Program-made: the position numbers and the translations under genes | In this document: positions 51,718-61,128 of the stretch, in pieces | How the letters are laid out: each line of letters opens with the position of its first letter | How positions within the stretch are numbered: position 1 is the first letter of the stretch | Assembly (NCBI GenBank): GCA_028285755.1 | Contig: JANQOQ010000001.1 | Location: 1 to 64,000 of the forward strand | Direction: 5' to 3' | DNA length: 64,000 nt | Origin: Puniceicoccaceae bacterium | GTDB taxonomy: Bacteria; Verrucomicrobiota; Verrucomicrobiia; Opitutales; JAFGAQ01 | The notes under the pieces: generated by a model | Seen by the model: only the letters and a program-made list of their open reading frames with translations | Database searches by the model: none | Told to the model about the DNA's origin: nothing

Positions 51718-54135
51718 TTAATCAATGCGCAGTGCCTCCGCAGGATCTGTGTTTCCGCCACGGATGGCAGGTATCAGGATGGCTACGGAAGATATGATTA
51801 AAATTAAAAGCAGAACCCCCATATAAACGACGGTGCTTTCGAATAGAGGCTGCAGAATGTTCATTAGCATAAATCGGATGAGAAAAGCCGCCAACACCCC
51901 AAATACGACCCCCACTGCAACATTGATCAGCCCTTCCCGGAACACCCTCAGGATGACATGCCCGGGAGATGCCCCCAAAGCCAAACGGATGCCGATCTCC
52001 CGAATCTTTTGACTCACTGAGAATGAAACCACGCCATATAGGCCCGCCGTTGCCATAATGAGTGCACCGACCGCAAATGTGGAGAATAACACAAAGATAA
52101 ACCTCAGGCTGATCTGAAATCCGCGAATCCGCTCCGTAAACGTCTCAACGTGCGAAATCAATACTCGGGAATCAATATCAGCCACCGTTCGGACAAGATT
52201 CGACTCAAAGGCCTTCGGGCTGTTGGGGATTTTCATGTGGATACCGAAATCGAACCATACATCCTGGAAGGAGCATAAGAAGAAGCCAGTTCGTTGATTA
52301 CGGTCACGCTCACTCTTAAAAATATCCTGAGATACCCCAATCACATTGAGCGTCCATTCTTCGTCACCATCCCGGTAAATCATCTGCTTACCAATCGGGT
52401 TTTCATTTCCCCATACCTGTTTGGCAAAAACATCCGTGACAATCGCCACATAGGGGCGCTCCTTATCATCAAGCTCCGTGAATTCCCTCCCCGCAATCAG
52501 GGGTGCACCCATGAGCTCAAAATACCCGGGCGACACTACCCATCGATAGAAAACCGGAAAATCATCGGTACTTGCATAGTCTTCCCCCACGATTTCCAGG
52601 GGAACGGTGATGCCTCCCGTGAATAACTCAGTGGAGTAAGCCGCACCCTGAACCTCAGGAAATGCATTCAGCTCCTGCATTACCTTCTTTAACATAACGG
52701 CCCGCTCCTGGTGCGTTTCATACATATTGGCATCCATACCCAGCTGGGCGTAGAGAAATTCATCCGGATCATAAGTCAGATCCTGGGAGTTGATATCGTG
52801 CAGGAAATAACCTACGATGGCTCCCCCGGTTACCACTGCACAGGCAGCAGCAATCTGGAAAATGATCAAAAGGCGACCCAGAATCGTCATTTTCAACGAT
52901 GATCCCGTGCGCGTGGAATCCCTTAACAAATCAGCCAATGTTGTCTTCGAGGCCCGCATCGCCGGTACCAGCGTAGAGGCTACGGTCACAATCACCGGAA
53001 TAATGATCACAAACAGGAAGTGCCGGAAGCTGTACTCCTCCTTGAAAAACCAGGAAGGCACGTTGAACTGCACATAGTAATCCAGAAATACCTCGGTGTG
53101 AAACCACTGCATCAGCAACCACCCCAACACCAATGAAATGGCGCTTATTATCAGAGATTCAAATAGCATTTGGTTCACGATCTGGGTGCGTGAGGCCCCG
53201 AGAGCACTCCGGATAGCCAGCTCATTGGCGCGCTTGGCACTGCGAACCGTTATCAGGTTCGACACTATCGCACAGGCCATAAACAAAATGAGTATCGCGC
53301 AAATGGCCATGGACAGGAAAAGCATCCGCGTTTGCTGATTAACAAAAAGTTCCTTAAAATGCTGAAACTCGATACTCTCGTAATTGGTATTCTCTACTGG
53401 CAGGAGCTCCTTCACCTTCATAAACGCATCGTTGGCCTGTTGAAGCGCGAGTTCAGGTGAAATATCTCCCCGGGTCTTACCCAATAAGAATACCTCGCTA
53501 CCCCAGCCGACCTGCTCAGTCACCGTCGCCGTATTCAGGGGTATCCAGGCTTGATTGGTGAATGGAAAATCAAATCCTTTGGGGGTCACCCCAATAATCG
53601 TGCGTATGATTCCATCGGCCTGAACCGTCCTTCCCAGAATATTTGGATCATTCGCGAAGAATTCACTCCAAAGTTGATGCGATATCAGCAAAGTGGGCGT
53701 TGCATCGGGCTCAGCATCCTCAGGCGTAAATGTCCTACCCATAATGGGCTCAACACCCAGCAGCTCCAGAAAATTGGTTTCAATATAGGGAACCCCCAGT
53801 TGCCTGCCTTTTTCCCCATCCTTTAAGATCACGTTGTCATTAAACATGGCAATAGTACCCTCCAGGCCATTATCGAGCTCCTTAAAACGCTCAAAGGTCT
53901 CATGGGGGAAACTCGAGTTCGCATTCGGATTCTGCGGGTTATCCCGCATGATCCGCATCAGGCGATCGCTGCCATCATAGGGGAGCTTACTCATGACCAC
54001 CGATTCGATCATGTTAAACATCAGCGAAACCTGGGCAATCGCGATGGATAATACCGCAATCGAAAGCATCGTGATAAGCGGTGTTTTCGCCATCACGCGC
54101 AGGGCAAATAGAAAGTGGTTTGTATATCTTTTCAT
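51718..54135 (-). CDS. ABC transporter permease, duplicated MacB/FtsX type (ADOP-like)
   Basis: 805 residues. Two similar halves each contain a periplasmic MacB core domain and an FtsX permease domain. The paired signatures RSALGASRTQIV (near 307) and RLALGASPGHVI (near 717), and the C-terminal PAEALRID, mark the duplication seen in acidobacterial-type orphan permeases. About eight membrane helices are present, the first at residues 15-35. It works with the ATPase encoded 11 bp upstream, the HlyD-like adaptor and the TolC protein to export a peptide, lipid or antibiotic-like substrate; the substrate is unknown. Confidence 0.9.
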   Translation of the reverse strand: MKRYTNHFLFALRVMAKTPLITMLSIAVLSIAIAQVSLMFNMIESVVMSKLPYDGSDRLMRIMRDNPQNPNANSSFPHETFERFKELDNGLEGTIAMFNDNVILKDGEKGRQLGVPYIETNFLELLGVEPIMGRTFTPEDAEPDATPTLLISHQLWSEFFANDPNILGRTVQADGIIRTIIGVTPKGFDFPFTNQAWIPLNTATVTEQVGWGSEVFLLGKTRGDISPELALQQANDAFMKVKELLPVENTNYESIEFQHFKELFVNQQTRMLFLSMAICAILILFMACAIVSNLITVRSAKRANELAIRSALGASRTQIVNQMLFESLIISAISLVLGWLLMQWFHTEVFLDYYVQFNVPSWFFKEEYSFRHFLFVIIIPVIVTVASTLVPAMRASKTTLADLLRDSTRTGSSLKMTILGRLLIIFQIAAACAVVTGGAIVGYFLHDINSQDLTYDPDEFLYAQLGMDANMYETHQERAVMLKKVMQELNAFPEVQGAAYSTELFTGGITVPLEIVGEDYASTDDFPVFYRWVVSPGYFELMGAPLIAGREFTELDDKERPYVAIVTDVFAKQVWGNENPIGKQMIYRDGDEEWTLNVIGVSQDIFKSERDRNQRTGFFLCSFQDVWFDFGIHMKIPNSPKAFESNLVRTVADIDSRVLISHVETFTERIRGFQISLRFIFVLFSTFAVGALIMATAGLYGVVSFSVSQKIREIGIRLALGASPGHVILRVFREGLINVAVGVVFGVLAAFLIRFMLMNILQPLFESTVVYMGVLLLILIISSVAILIPAIRGGNTDPAEALRID

Positions 54136-54146
54136 GGCCTTCGCAA

Positions 54147-54884
54147 TCAGGCATTCACCTTTTCATCCACGATTCTTCCGTCAAACAGGAAGACCACCCG
54201 CTTCACCATAGAGTTGTAGTGCTCATTGTGGGTCACCACACATACGGTGGAGCCTTGTTGGTGAAGCTCGCTGAGCAGCTCCATGACTGCCTCACCATTT
54301 TTAGAGTCCAGATTCCCGGTGGGCTCATCCGCAAGCAATATCCGCGGCTTGCCTACCAGTGCCCGGGCTACCGCCACGCGCTGTTGCTGCCCCCCCGAAA
54401 GTTGACTCGGCAAATGCCCCTCACGGTGATCCATCTCCACCCGTTCAAGCGCCTCTTTGACCAGTAGCTTGCGCTCCGAATACGGCACATCCCGGTATAT
54501 CAAGGGCAGCTCAACATTCTCGGAAACACTCATCTCCCCAATCAGATTGAAGTTCTGGAAGATGAATCCGATCGCCTTATTACGCAGTAGCGCACGCTTG
54601 CGGCCTTTGAAATCCTGTACCTCTTCACCATCCAGCAAATAACGGCCTGAGGTATTCCGGTCCAGTAAACCGACAATCGACAATAGAGTGGATTTCCCAC
54701 ACCCGGACGGACCCGAAATGGAAAGAAAATCACCTTCGTCAATGTCCAGATAAACTCCGCTCAACGCGCGGGTTTCCATGCGGTCGGTATAAAAAACCTT
54801 CGAAACATCCTCCAGCTGGATGATATGGTTTCCGGTTGCTTTTACAGTAGAGGTTGGGGATTCAGTTTGGGTCGTAGTAGTCAT
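54147..54884 (-). CDS. ABC transporter ATP-binding protein (MacB/LolD type)
   Basis: 245 residues. Walker A GPSGCGKST (58-66), Q-loop IFQNFNLI (108-115), signature LSGGQQQR (162-169), Walker B ILLADEPTG (182-190) and the switch His in VVTHNEH are all intact. The sequence belongs to the MacB/LolD/FtsE group, which powers FtsX-type permeases. It lies between the adaptor gene (23 bp) and the permease gene (11 bp). Confidence 0.96.
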   Translation of the reverse strand: MTTTTQTESPTSTVKATGNHIIQLEDVSKVFYTDRMETRALSGVYLDIDEGDFLSISGPSGCGKSTLLSIVGLLDRNTSGRYLLDGEEVQDFKGRKRALLRNKAIGFIFQNFNLIGEMSVSENVELPLIYRDVPYSERKLLVKEALERVEMDHREGHLPSQLSGGQQQRVAVARALVGKPRILLADEPTGNLDSKNGEAVMELLSELHQQGSTVCVVTHNEHYNSMVKRVVFLFDGRIVDEKVNA

Positions 54885-54907
54885 CTTGTGTATTTATAGA
54901 GTTATGG

Positions 54908-56167
54908 CTAACGCCTCAGTTGGATGGCTTCAGAACTCATCCAGCGTGACGAATCGGACAGTATAATCTGTTCTCCCGGGCGCAGCCCGTTGAGAATTTC
55001 GATTAAGGTTACGGATGAACGCCCAAACTCCACCAGTGTGCGGTCTGCCCGGGTTCCATCCTCGTTCAAAACAAATACTAATTCGCTCGTGTTTTCCTTC
55101 GCGATACTGGGGCGATCCACAAACACAACGTCCGTTAACCGCTGCAGCTCTATCGTGCCTTGTACGGTCTGCTCCGCCCTTACCCCTTCAGGCAATCCAT
55201 TGGGAAACCCAACATCCACACGGACTATCCCACGCTCCACATTGGGATCAATACGGGTAACCACCGCATCCACGAGCCCGGATGATCGGGTATCGACGAC
55301 CGCCACCTGCCCGATCTGGACCTCCCTGGCCTGGCTTTCCTGAACTTCCAGAACAGCCTCCAACTTCTGCGGATTGGCTACCAGGGCCAGTTGCATACCC
55401 TGGGTAACCTGCATACCCTGCTCCACTTCCAGTTGCTGGATAACCCCCTCAAAACCTGCACGCACATTTAACCCGTCGATCTGTGTTTGGAGTAAATTGA
55501 GGCGTGCTTTTGCCTGATCTACCATGGTTTGCTGCACAGCCAGCTGAGGTTCTACCGACTGCTCCTGAAAAGCAAGCCGCTCCCCTTCGGTTTCCAGGCG
55601 CGAACTCAGATGTTTGGCGCTGAGTATCGAGCGTTTCAAATTCAACTCGGATACCAGCCCTTCACTGAACAGCTGCTCATTGATCTCCTTATCGAGCTCT
55701 GCCATCTCAGTACTTTCCTGCAGCTGAGTGTAGGCACTGCGCATGGAAAGCAGTTCGATTTGCAGTCGCACCCGGGTGCTGGTTAGCTGAGCGACTGCAG
55801 CATCAAGCTCCAGCTTGGCATTTTGGTATTGCTGCTCCAGTTCCGGATTTGAGAGCTTCAGGATCAGTGTATCCAGGGTCACCTCAGCCCCGGAATCTAC
55901 AAATCTTTCTTCTACGCGGCCTAAACTTTGCGACGTGATCCAGCGCATATCTTCAGGCACGAGCCTTCCGAGCCCTCTTACATTTCTAAGCATATCCCCC
56001 CGTTGGACGGTACCTACCCAGACTTCATCGCGATCCACACGGGGCAGTGGGCTACTCAGCGTAAACACATAAATAAAAACGCCTAAAATCAGCACAGCAC
56101 CAATGCCAAACCAGATGCGTTTTTGTAATTGTTTCTTCTTAAACCTGTCGGGGCGTTCTATATCCAT
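54908..56167 (-). CDS. HlyD/RND-type periplasmic adaptor
   Basis: 419 residues. A membrane anchor (about 18-38, GIGAVLILGVFIYVFTL) is followed by a lipoyl-like half (GDMLRNVRGLGRLVPEDM), a long coiled-coil hairpin (about 110-215), the second lipoyl half and barrel (INGLNVRAGFEGVIQQLEVE-type segment near 235) and a membrane-proximal domain ending FGRSSVTLIEILNGLRPGEQ. It links the ABC permease to TolC across the periplasm. It is the first gene of the export operon and has a sigma-54 promoter directly upstream with a leader of only about 10 nt. Confidence 0.92.
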   Translation of the reverse strand: MDIERPDRFKKKQLQKRIWFGIGAVLILGVFIYVFTLSSPLPRVDRDEVWVGTVQRGDMLRNVRGLGRLVPEDMRWITSQSLGRVEERFVDSGAEVTLDTLILKLSNPELEQQYQNAKLELDAAVAQLTSTRVRLQIELLSMRSAYTQLQESTEMAELDKEINEQLFSEGLVSELNLKRSILSAKHLSSRLETEGERLAFQEQSVEPQLAVQQTMVDQAKARLNLLQTQIDGLNVRAGFEGVIQQLEVEQGMQVTQGMQLALVANPQKLEAVLEVQESQAREVQIGQVAVVDTRSSGLVDAVVTRIDPNVERGIVRVDVGFPNGLPEGVRAEQTVQGTIELQRLTDVVFVDRPSIAKENTSELVFVLNEDGTRADRTLVEFGRSSVTLIEILNGLRPGEQIILSDSSRWMSSEAIQLRR

Positions 56168-56187
56168 AACCTAAGCACCTTCACATA

Positions 56188-56203
56188 TGCAATGCCCATG
56201 CCA
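56188..56203 (-). promoter_or_regulatory. Sigma-54 (-24/-12) promoter of the export operon
   Basis: On the minus strand TGGCAT-GGGCA-TTGCA has GG (56202-56201) and GC (56190-56189) separated by exactly 10 bp, as sigma-54 requires. The only deviation from TGGCAC-N5-TTGCA is the sixth base. The start site would be near 56177, 10 nt before the adaptor ATG. Confidence 0.85.
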
Positions 56204-56286
56204 ATTAAAACGAATTTCATATAGCATTGATTAACAATAGCTTAAAAAAGATCATATAAAACCGAGCAAGTATTACAAACCTCTCA

Positions 56287-56324
56287 TGTATCACTCTGAT
56301 ACAACCAAGTCTCAATTTGATACA
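56287..56324 (-). promoter_or_regulatory. Tandem enhancer sites for the NtrC-family regulator
   Basis: A perfect palindrome TGTATCA-CTC-TGATACA (56287-56303) is followed by a second, imperfect copy AGTCTCA-ATT-TGATACA (56308-56324). The centres are 21 bp apart, two helical turns, and about 90-115 bp upstream of the sigma-54 promoter. This is the usual layout of NtrC-type enhancers. Confidence 0.75.
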
Positions 56325-56349
56325 ACCCGTACTAAACCCAATATTCTAC

Positions 56350-57690
56350 CTATATGACCTGTAGAGGTAGCCGAACGGTCGCTCTGCAACCACCCTCCGG
56401 ACGATTTGCTAACTCGATCGATCCACCATTCGCTTCGGCAATGTGTCGGCACAGCACTAAACCGATACCGCTCCCCTCCGATTTGGTGGAGAAAAAAGGC
56501 ACAAATAGGTTTTCCTCTTTATCAATACCGGGCCCGTCATCATCAATCCACAACACTGCATCGGTACTCGCCCGTTCCCAGGAAATCACAACCACCCCCG
56601 AATCATCCGTTAAGGACTCATGGGCATTTTTGATCACATTGATCAAGAGCTGTTCCAGCTGGATGGGATCTACGATCAAGGTGCATTCAGGGCCTTCCCT
56701 TAATTGGATCTCCGGCAAGCGCATGAGCTTAACTACCTTTTCAACACACTCCTTTAAATCAATCGGGCGCCGGTCCGGCTCCGGAAGTTTGGCCAGCTTT
56801 GCGTAATTATCTACAAATCGATTCATGCCATTGGCACGGGAAGAGATAACATCCAAGGCATCCAGGGTAGATTCCTTCTTATCCACATCAATTTCCATCT
56901 TTTCGAAACGATTTTTCAAGCTCTGGGATAGTGAAATGATGGGCGTTAGAGAGTTGTTTAGTTCGTGCCCCAAAACCCGGATCAATCGCTTCCATGCCAG
57001 CCGCTCCTCCTCCCGTAGCGGTGTTTTAACATCCGTGAGCAGATACAGATTCTTAGGCTTACCATCCTCCCGGAATGCAGAACGGTGGATCAGGAAACGA
57101 CTGCTCTTCTCGGGGAACTCGAGCCAAATCGTCCGCCCCGTTACCGATTCATCCAGAGCTTGCAGATTAAGCTCATCTATCGAATTTCCAACCAGGTGAT
57201 TCGCAGATTCATTGTATAAGTGAGCAAGGTAGGCATTCACCATCGTCGCCATCCCGTTCCCATCGAAAGCGATTACCCCAATTTCCACCTGGTCAATCAG
57301 GTATTGAAAACGCCGATTGGATTCAATAGCCGCGATCCGGTTGTTTTGCAACTCCTCTGCCAAGGTATTGATTTCATCATGCAGATAACCAATCGCATGC
57401 CGTTTGCTGTAGGTAACCAGGCGTTGTGAATAATCCCCCTGGTGGAGCGATCTCACACTGTTTGCCAAGGTGTAAAACGGTTCGTGGCAAACTCTCCAAA
57501 GCCCGAATAATAACAAACCGGCCCATAAAAGGTAGGAAAACAATAGCAAACCGAATAAATCTCCACTGATATCCTGTACCCGATACTGGTATACGTTAAA
57601 GACAATAGGAGGTATAGCTAAGAGTAATCCGAGCGAAAAAATCTGAAGCTGTAGGGGAAATCTCCGGAAAATCTGATTCAGCCACTTCAT
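56350..57690 (-). CDS. NtrY/NtrB-like sensor histidine kinase
   Basis: 446 residues. Two membrane helices (about 14-34 and 46-66) with almost no periplasmic loop, a HAMP-like segment (about 70-120), a PAS domain (about 125-220), HisKA with His242 in GHELNNSLTP, and the ATPase domain with N-box (INVIKNAHESL), G1 (DDDGPGI) and G2 (GSGIGLVLCR). The absence of a periplasmic domain suggests a membrane or cytoplasmic signal, for example envelope stress or a substrate of the exporter. The start overlaps the end of the response regulator gene by 4 bp, so the two are coupled. Confidence 0.92.
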   Translation of the reverse strand: MKWLNQIFRRFPLQLQIFSLGLLLAIPPIVFNVYQYRVQDISGDLFGLLLFSYLLWAGLLLFGLWRVCHEPFYTLANSVRSLHQGDYSQRLVTYSKRHAIGYLHDEINTLAEELQNNRIAAIESNRRFQYLIDQVEIGVIAFDGNGMATMVNAYLAHLYNESANHLVGNSIDELNLQALDESVTGRTIWLEFPEKSSRFLIHRSAFREDGKPKNLYLLTDVKTPLREEERLAWKRLIRVLGHELNNSLTPIISLSQSLKNRFEKMEIDVDKKESTLDALDVISSRANGMNRFVDNYAKLAKLPEPDRRPIDLKECVEKVVKLMRLPEIQLREGPECTLIVDPIQLEQLLINVIKNAHESLTDDSGVVVISWERASTDAVLWIDDDGPGIDKEENLFVPFFSTKSEGSGIGLVLCRHIAEANGGSIELANRPEGGCRATVRLPLQVI

Positions 57691-59054
57691 AGTCCGTAGT
57701 CCTGCAACCTACGGTAAAAGGTCGCTCTGCTGATGCCTAATTGCTTGGCTGCGCTGGTTACGTTTCCACCATGTTTTTTTAGCGCTTTTTGCATCAGCAG
57801 CTTTTCTATCTCTTCCATACTCATGGATTCAATGTCCGCATGGGTCTCAACCCCCGTATCCATCATCAGGTGCCGCCCGGTGATCTCTTCTTCATTGCAC
57901 ATCAATACAGCCCTCTCAATGGCGTGGTTCATCTCACGCACATTTCCCGGCCAGTCATAGCCCATCAATACGCGCTCTGCATCCCGGCTGAACCTGCGGA
58001 TGTCTTTACGGTACTTTCGGTTCATCTGCCCCAGAAAGAGATGGGCAAGCGGCATGATATCCTCCCTGCGGTTGCGTAGGGAAGGCATTTCCATCATTAC
58101 CGTATTCAGGCGGTAAAAAAGGTCTTCGCGAAACGATTTATCTGCCACACGCTCCCGGATGGGTGCATTGGTCGCGGAAACGATGCGAACATCCGTCTTA
58201 ATCGTACGGGATGAGCCCACCCGCTCAAACTCACCGGTCTCCAGCAGCCGCAGGAGTCGATTCTGCTGAGGTAGAGTAATATTGCCGATCTCGTCCAAAA
58301 AGATGCTTCCTCCCCGCGCGAGCTCAAAGCGCCCGGCACGGTCTGCCTTTGCATCGGTAAAGGCTCCCTTCACATGACCGAAGATTTCGCTTTCAAATAC
58401 TCCCTCGGCCAGACCGCCCATATTCACACTGATGAACGGCCCCTCATTACGCTCCGAAACATTGTGTATAAGGTTTGCTACCACACTTTTGCCGGTTCCA
58501 TTTTCCCCGAGCAGCATCACATTCGCCTCGGAGGGGCCGATATTCTCAACGATGGACATAATCTCCCGCATCGCCGGTGACTTGGCAATAAAATCGCTGG
58601 GGATATTTTCTTCCCGGGCGAGCCGGGTCTGCTCTTCAAGCAGGCGACCCCGCCTCATCGAACGTGTATTCGCAGCGACCTTGTCCACCATTTGAATAAC
58701 ACGTTCGTTATCCCAGGGTTTGCTTATAAAATCACTGGCTCCTCGCTTCAGGGCTTCCACAGCAAGATCAATCGTACCCCAGGCGGTCATGACTACGATC
58801 GGCAAATCCGCATCAAGCTCCTTCAGCTTATCTATCAGTTCAAGCCCCTCCTCACCGCTTGTAGTATCGCGCGTGTAGTTCATATCCAACAAAGCCGCAT
58901 CGAATTCAAAGCGTTCCACTTTGTTTATAATCTCTTTAACGGAACGCGCCGGTACGAATTTCCAACCCTGATCCTCAAAGAGTATCTTTCCTGAGGCGAT
59001 GATGCCGTCGTTATCATCCGCCAGCAGTATCGTATATTGATTCGAAACCCTCAT
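57687..59054 (-). CDS. NtrC-family sigma-54-dependent response regulator
   Basis: 455 residues. Receiver domain (about 8-125) with Asp13/Asp14, phospho-acceptor Asp57 and Lys in SKPW; AAA+ domain with Walker A GENGTGKS (183-190), the sigma-54 contact loop GAFTDA (230-235; consensus GAFTGA), and Walker B GSIFLDEIGN; C-terminal Fis-type helix-turn-helix VTSAAKQLGISRATFYRRL. It activates sigma-54 RNA polymerase after phosphorylation by the adjacent kinase. The palindromes at 56287-56324 are its likely binding sites. Confidence 0.95.
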   Translation of the reverse strand: MRVSNQYTILLADDNDGIIASGKILFEDQGWKFVPARSVKEIINKVERFEFDAALLDMNYTRDTTSGEEGLELIDKLKELDADLPIVVMTAWGTIDLAVEALKRGASDFISKPWDNERVIQMVDKVAANTRSMRRGRLLEEQTRLAREENIPSDFIAKSPAMREIMSIVENIGPSEANVMLLGENGTGKSVVANLIHNVSERNEGPFISVNMGGLAEGVFESEIFGHVKGAFTDAKADRAGRFELARGGSIFLDEIGNITLPQQNRLLRLLETGEFERVGSSRTIKTDVRIVSATNAPIRERVADKSFREDLFYRLNTVMMEMPSLRNRREDIMPLAHLFLGQMNRKYRKDIRRFSRDAERVLMGYDWPGNVREMNHAIERAVLMCNEEEITGRHLMMDTGVETHADIESMSMEEIEKLLMQKALKKHGGNVTSAAKQLGISRATFYRRLQDYGL

Positions 59055-59074
59055 AAATCCATTATTCTCAAAAA

Positions 59075-59116
59075 GTTAAGCGCAGCTTGAAAAAAATGCA
59101 ATTTTTTCAGCTGCGC
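59075..59116 (-). terminator. Terminator after the GH13 gene
   Basis: A long hairpin (arms GCGCAGCT/AGCTGCGC at 59080-59087 and 59109-59116, extended inwards by GAAAAAA/TTTTTTC with a bulged T) is followed on the minus strand by TTAACTTTTT. It separates the GH13 gene from the response regulator gene. Confidence 0.7.
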
Positions 59117-59206
59117 CTTATTCGATAAAAAAATTTGAGCAACTTTACTGTATGCAAAGCCACTCAAATTACCCCCAAAAAGTGTTTTGATTTCCAGTTA
59201 TACAGA

Positions 59207-61054
59207 CTATCTCAACTCAAATACCGATGGTTCACCCGGAGTCAGCGTTATCATATCCGCCAAAGACACTTCAAACCCTCTGACCACATCCCTGGCTACC
59301 GTTGCATCACCAATGGCTGCCTCGAACCGATCCACTTTCAAAAAGTAAGGTTCGGTGTTTTTATTCAAAGCGACCATGACCTTTTGATCTTCATAGGTTC
59401 GAAAGTATACATACACCGCGTCCTCAGGGGCAAAGTGCATAAGGCTGCCTTCCTGAACGGCAAGATTCCCCTTTCTCCAATTGAGCAGAGTCCGGGTAAA
59501 ATGCAGTGCATTCATTTCGTCAGACGCGAGTCCCACACCTGTGAATCCATTGACCTCATCGCCAGCCCAACCTCCTGGAAAATCATTCCGAATGTGACCG
59601 TGACCGTCGCTTTCATCATGGGTCATGAGAATCTCATCCCCATAATACAAATGCGGAATTCCACGGCTTGTGAGTATAAATGCCAACCCGTTCTTGTATG
59701 CATTCAGGCTTTTACCCACCTCCATGTAGAACCGAGGCTTATCATGGTTACCCAGGAATATCACATTATTGAAAGGATCCGGGTATACGTGATCGGTCCC
59801 GAGTGTTTCATAGAGTGTGCGCCAACCGGTGCCCCACGTTTCCTCTTCCTTTAAAGCACGCTCGAGACTATCCTGCACAGGGAAGTCTAGCAGCGACGGC
59901 AGATTTCCATCATAACCGTCAGCGTTTTCTTTTCCGTCCTGCCAGTATGCTAAAACACTGGGATTAAGACTCCACTCTTCACCCGTGATATTGAAATCTG
60001 GATATTCGTGCATCACGCGTTCACACCATTCTGCCATGGCATGCTTGTCAGGATACGGGTAAGTATCCTGCCTGAAACCACCCAACCCCAGATATTCGAT
60101 CCACCAAATGCTGTTTTGGATCAGGTAATCCTTCATGAGCGGATTTCTCAAATTCAAATCCGGCATGGAAGGCACAAACCAGCCCTGAGTCATCAAATCA
60201 GCATCCGATTGCGCCGCGTAAGGGTCCTGGTGCGTTGTACGATTATGATTAGTCACCTGGTAATCCGGATAAAAGTTTATCCAATCACTAGAAGGCATAT
60301 CCTTCATCCACCAATGCTCGACACCGCTGTGATTAAAGACTACGTCCATCACAATTTTAATACCCCGCTCCCTCGCTTTATCCGCAAGATCCAGATACTG
60401 CTCATTGGTGCCGTAGCGCGGATCTACTTTATAGTAGTCCGTAATCGCATATCCATGATAGGACGACTCCGGCATATCGTTCTCCAGAATCGGATTCAGC
60501 CAAATCGCGGTAATGCCGAGCTCGGCCAGATAATCCAGATTATCGATGATCCCCTGCAAATCACCACCATGACGCCCATAGGGCTCATTACGATCCACGG
60601 CAGTTTCGCGCATCCCGGGCACTGAGTCATTACTGGGGTCTCCGTTTGCAAAGCGATCCGGTGTAATCAAATACATTACGTCGCTGTTATCAAATCCCTT
60701 GATCGGCCGGGAATCCCCCAGTCGCTCCTTCAATTCATAATCAATTTCCTCAATGACGGTATTATTCCTTTCGAGGATTATTTTAAAACGCTCTCCTGCT
60801 ACAGCCCTCCCGGTATCCAGATAGACGAATAGAAAATTGTCGTTCTCCACACGTTCGATTCTTTCAACGGTGATTTGGGTGCCTGACAGGCGAACCTCCG
60901 CTCCCCCGATCGAGTCTCCATGGATTAAGACTTGCAGGAAGGGATCCTTCATACCTGCCCACCAAAAAGCGGGCTCCACCCGTTTGATCGCTGAAAATGC
61001 TACAGATAGCATCAAAAACGGGAGTATTAAGAGGAATACTGATTTGAATTTCAT
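59207..61054 (-). CDS. Periplasmic GH13 enzyme (neopullulanase/cyclomaltodextrinase-like)
   Basis: 615 residues from the ATG at 61054, which starts a signal peptide (MKFKSVFLLILPFLMLSVAF); the frame extends to 61111 into a terminator. An N-terminal beta-sandwich (about 25-115, starting PAFWWAGMKDP) precedes the GH13 barrel with DVVFNHSG (region I), GGFRQDTYPY (region II, Asp nucleophile), ITGEEWS (region III, Glu acid/base) and FLGNHDKPR (region IV). The layout resembles SusA and cyclomaltodextrinases, which cut alpha-1,4 or alpha-1,6 glucans in the periplasm. It follows the TonB receptor gene, giving a maltodextrin import and cleavage unit. Confidence 0.93.
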   Translation of the reverse strand: MKFKSVFLLILPFLMLSVAFSAIKRVEPAFWWAGMKDPFLQVLIHGDSIGGAEVRLSGTQITVERIERVENDNFLFVYLDTGRAVAGERFKIILERNNTVIEEIDYELKERLGDSRPIKGFDNSDVMYLITPDRFANGDPSNDSVPGMRETAVDRNEPYGRHGGDLQGIIDNLDYLAELGITAIWLNPILENDMPESSYHGYAITDYYKVDPRYGTNEQYLDLADKARERGIKIVMDVVFNHSGVEHWWMKDMPSSDWINFYPDYQVTNHNRTTHQDPYAAQSDADLMTQGWFVPSMPDLNLRNPLMKDYLIQNSIWWIEYLGLGGFRQDTYPYPDKHAMAEWCERVMHEYPDFNITGEEWSLNPSVLAYWQDGKENADGYDGNLPSLLDFPVQDSLERALKEEETWGTGWRTLYETLGTDHVYPDPFNNVIFLGNHDKPRFYMEVGKSLNAYKNGLAFILTSRGIPHLYYGDEILMTHDESDGHGHIRNDFPGGWAGDEVNGFTGVGLASDEMNALHFTRTLLNWRKGNLAVQEGSLMHFAPEDAVYVYFRTYEDQKVMVALNKNTEPYFLKVDRFEAAIGDATVARDVVRGFEVSLADMITLTPGEPSVFELR

Positions 61055-61072
61055 GGGTTTTATTAGGTTAGA

Positions 61073-61102
61073 CAAAAACAGCCCCGCAGAACGGGGCTGT
61101 TT
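61073..61102 (-). terminator. Rho-independent terminator between TonB receptor and GH13
   Basis: A perfect 11-bp stem (AAACAGCCCCG with CGGGGCTGTTT) and a 5-nt loop are followed by T on the minus strand. It ends 19 nt before the GH13 start codon and 27 nt after the receptor stop. Confidence 0.92.
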
Positions 61103-61128
61103 GAGACTCATACGTATTTATGATTGAA

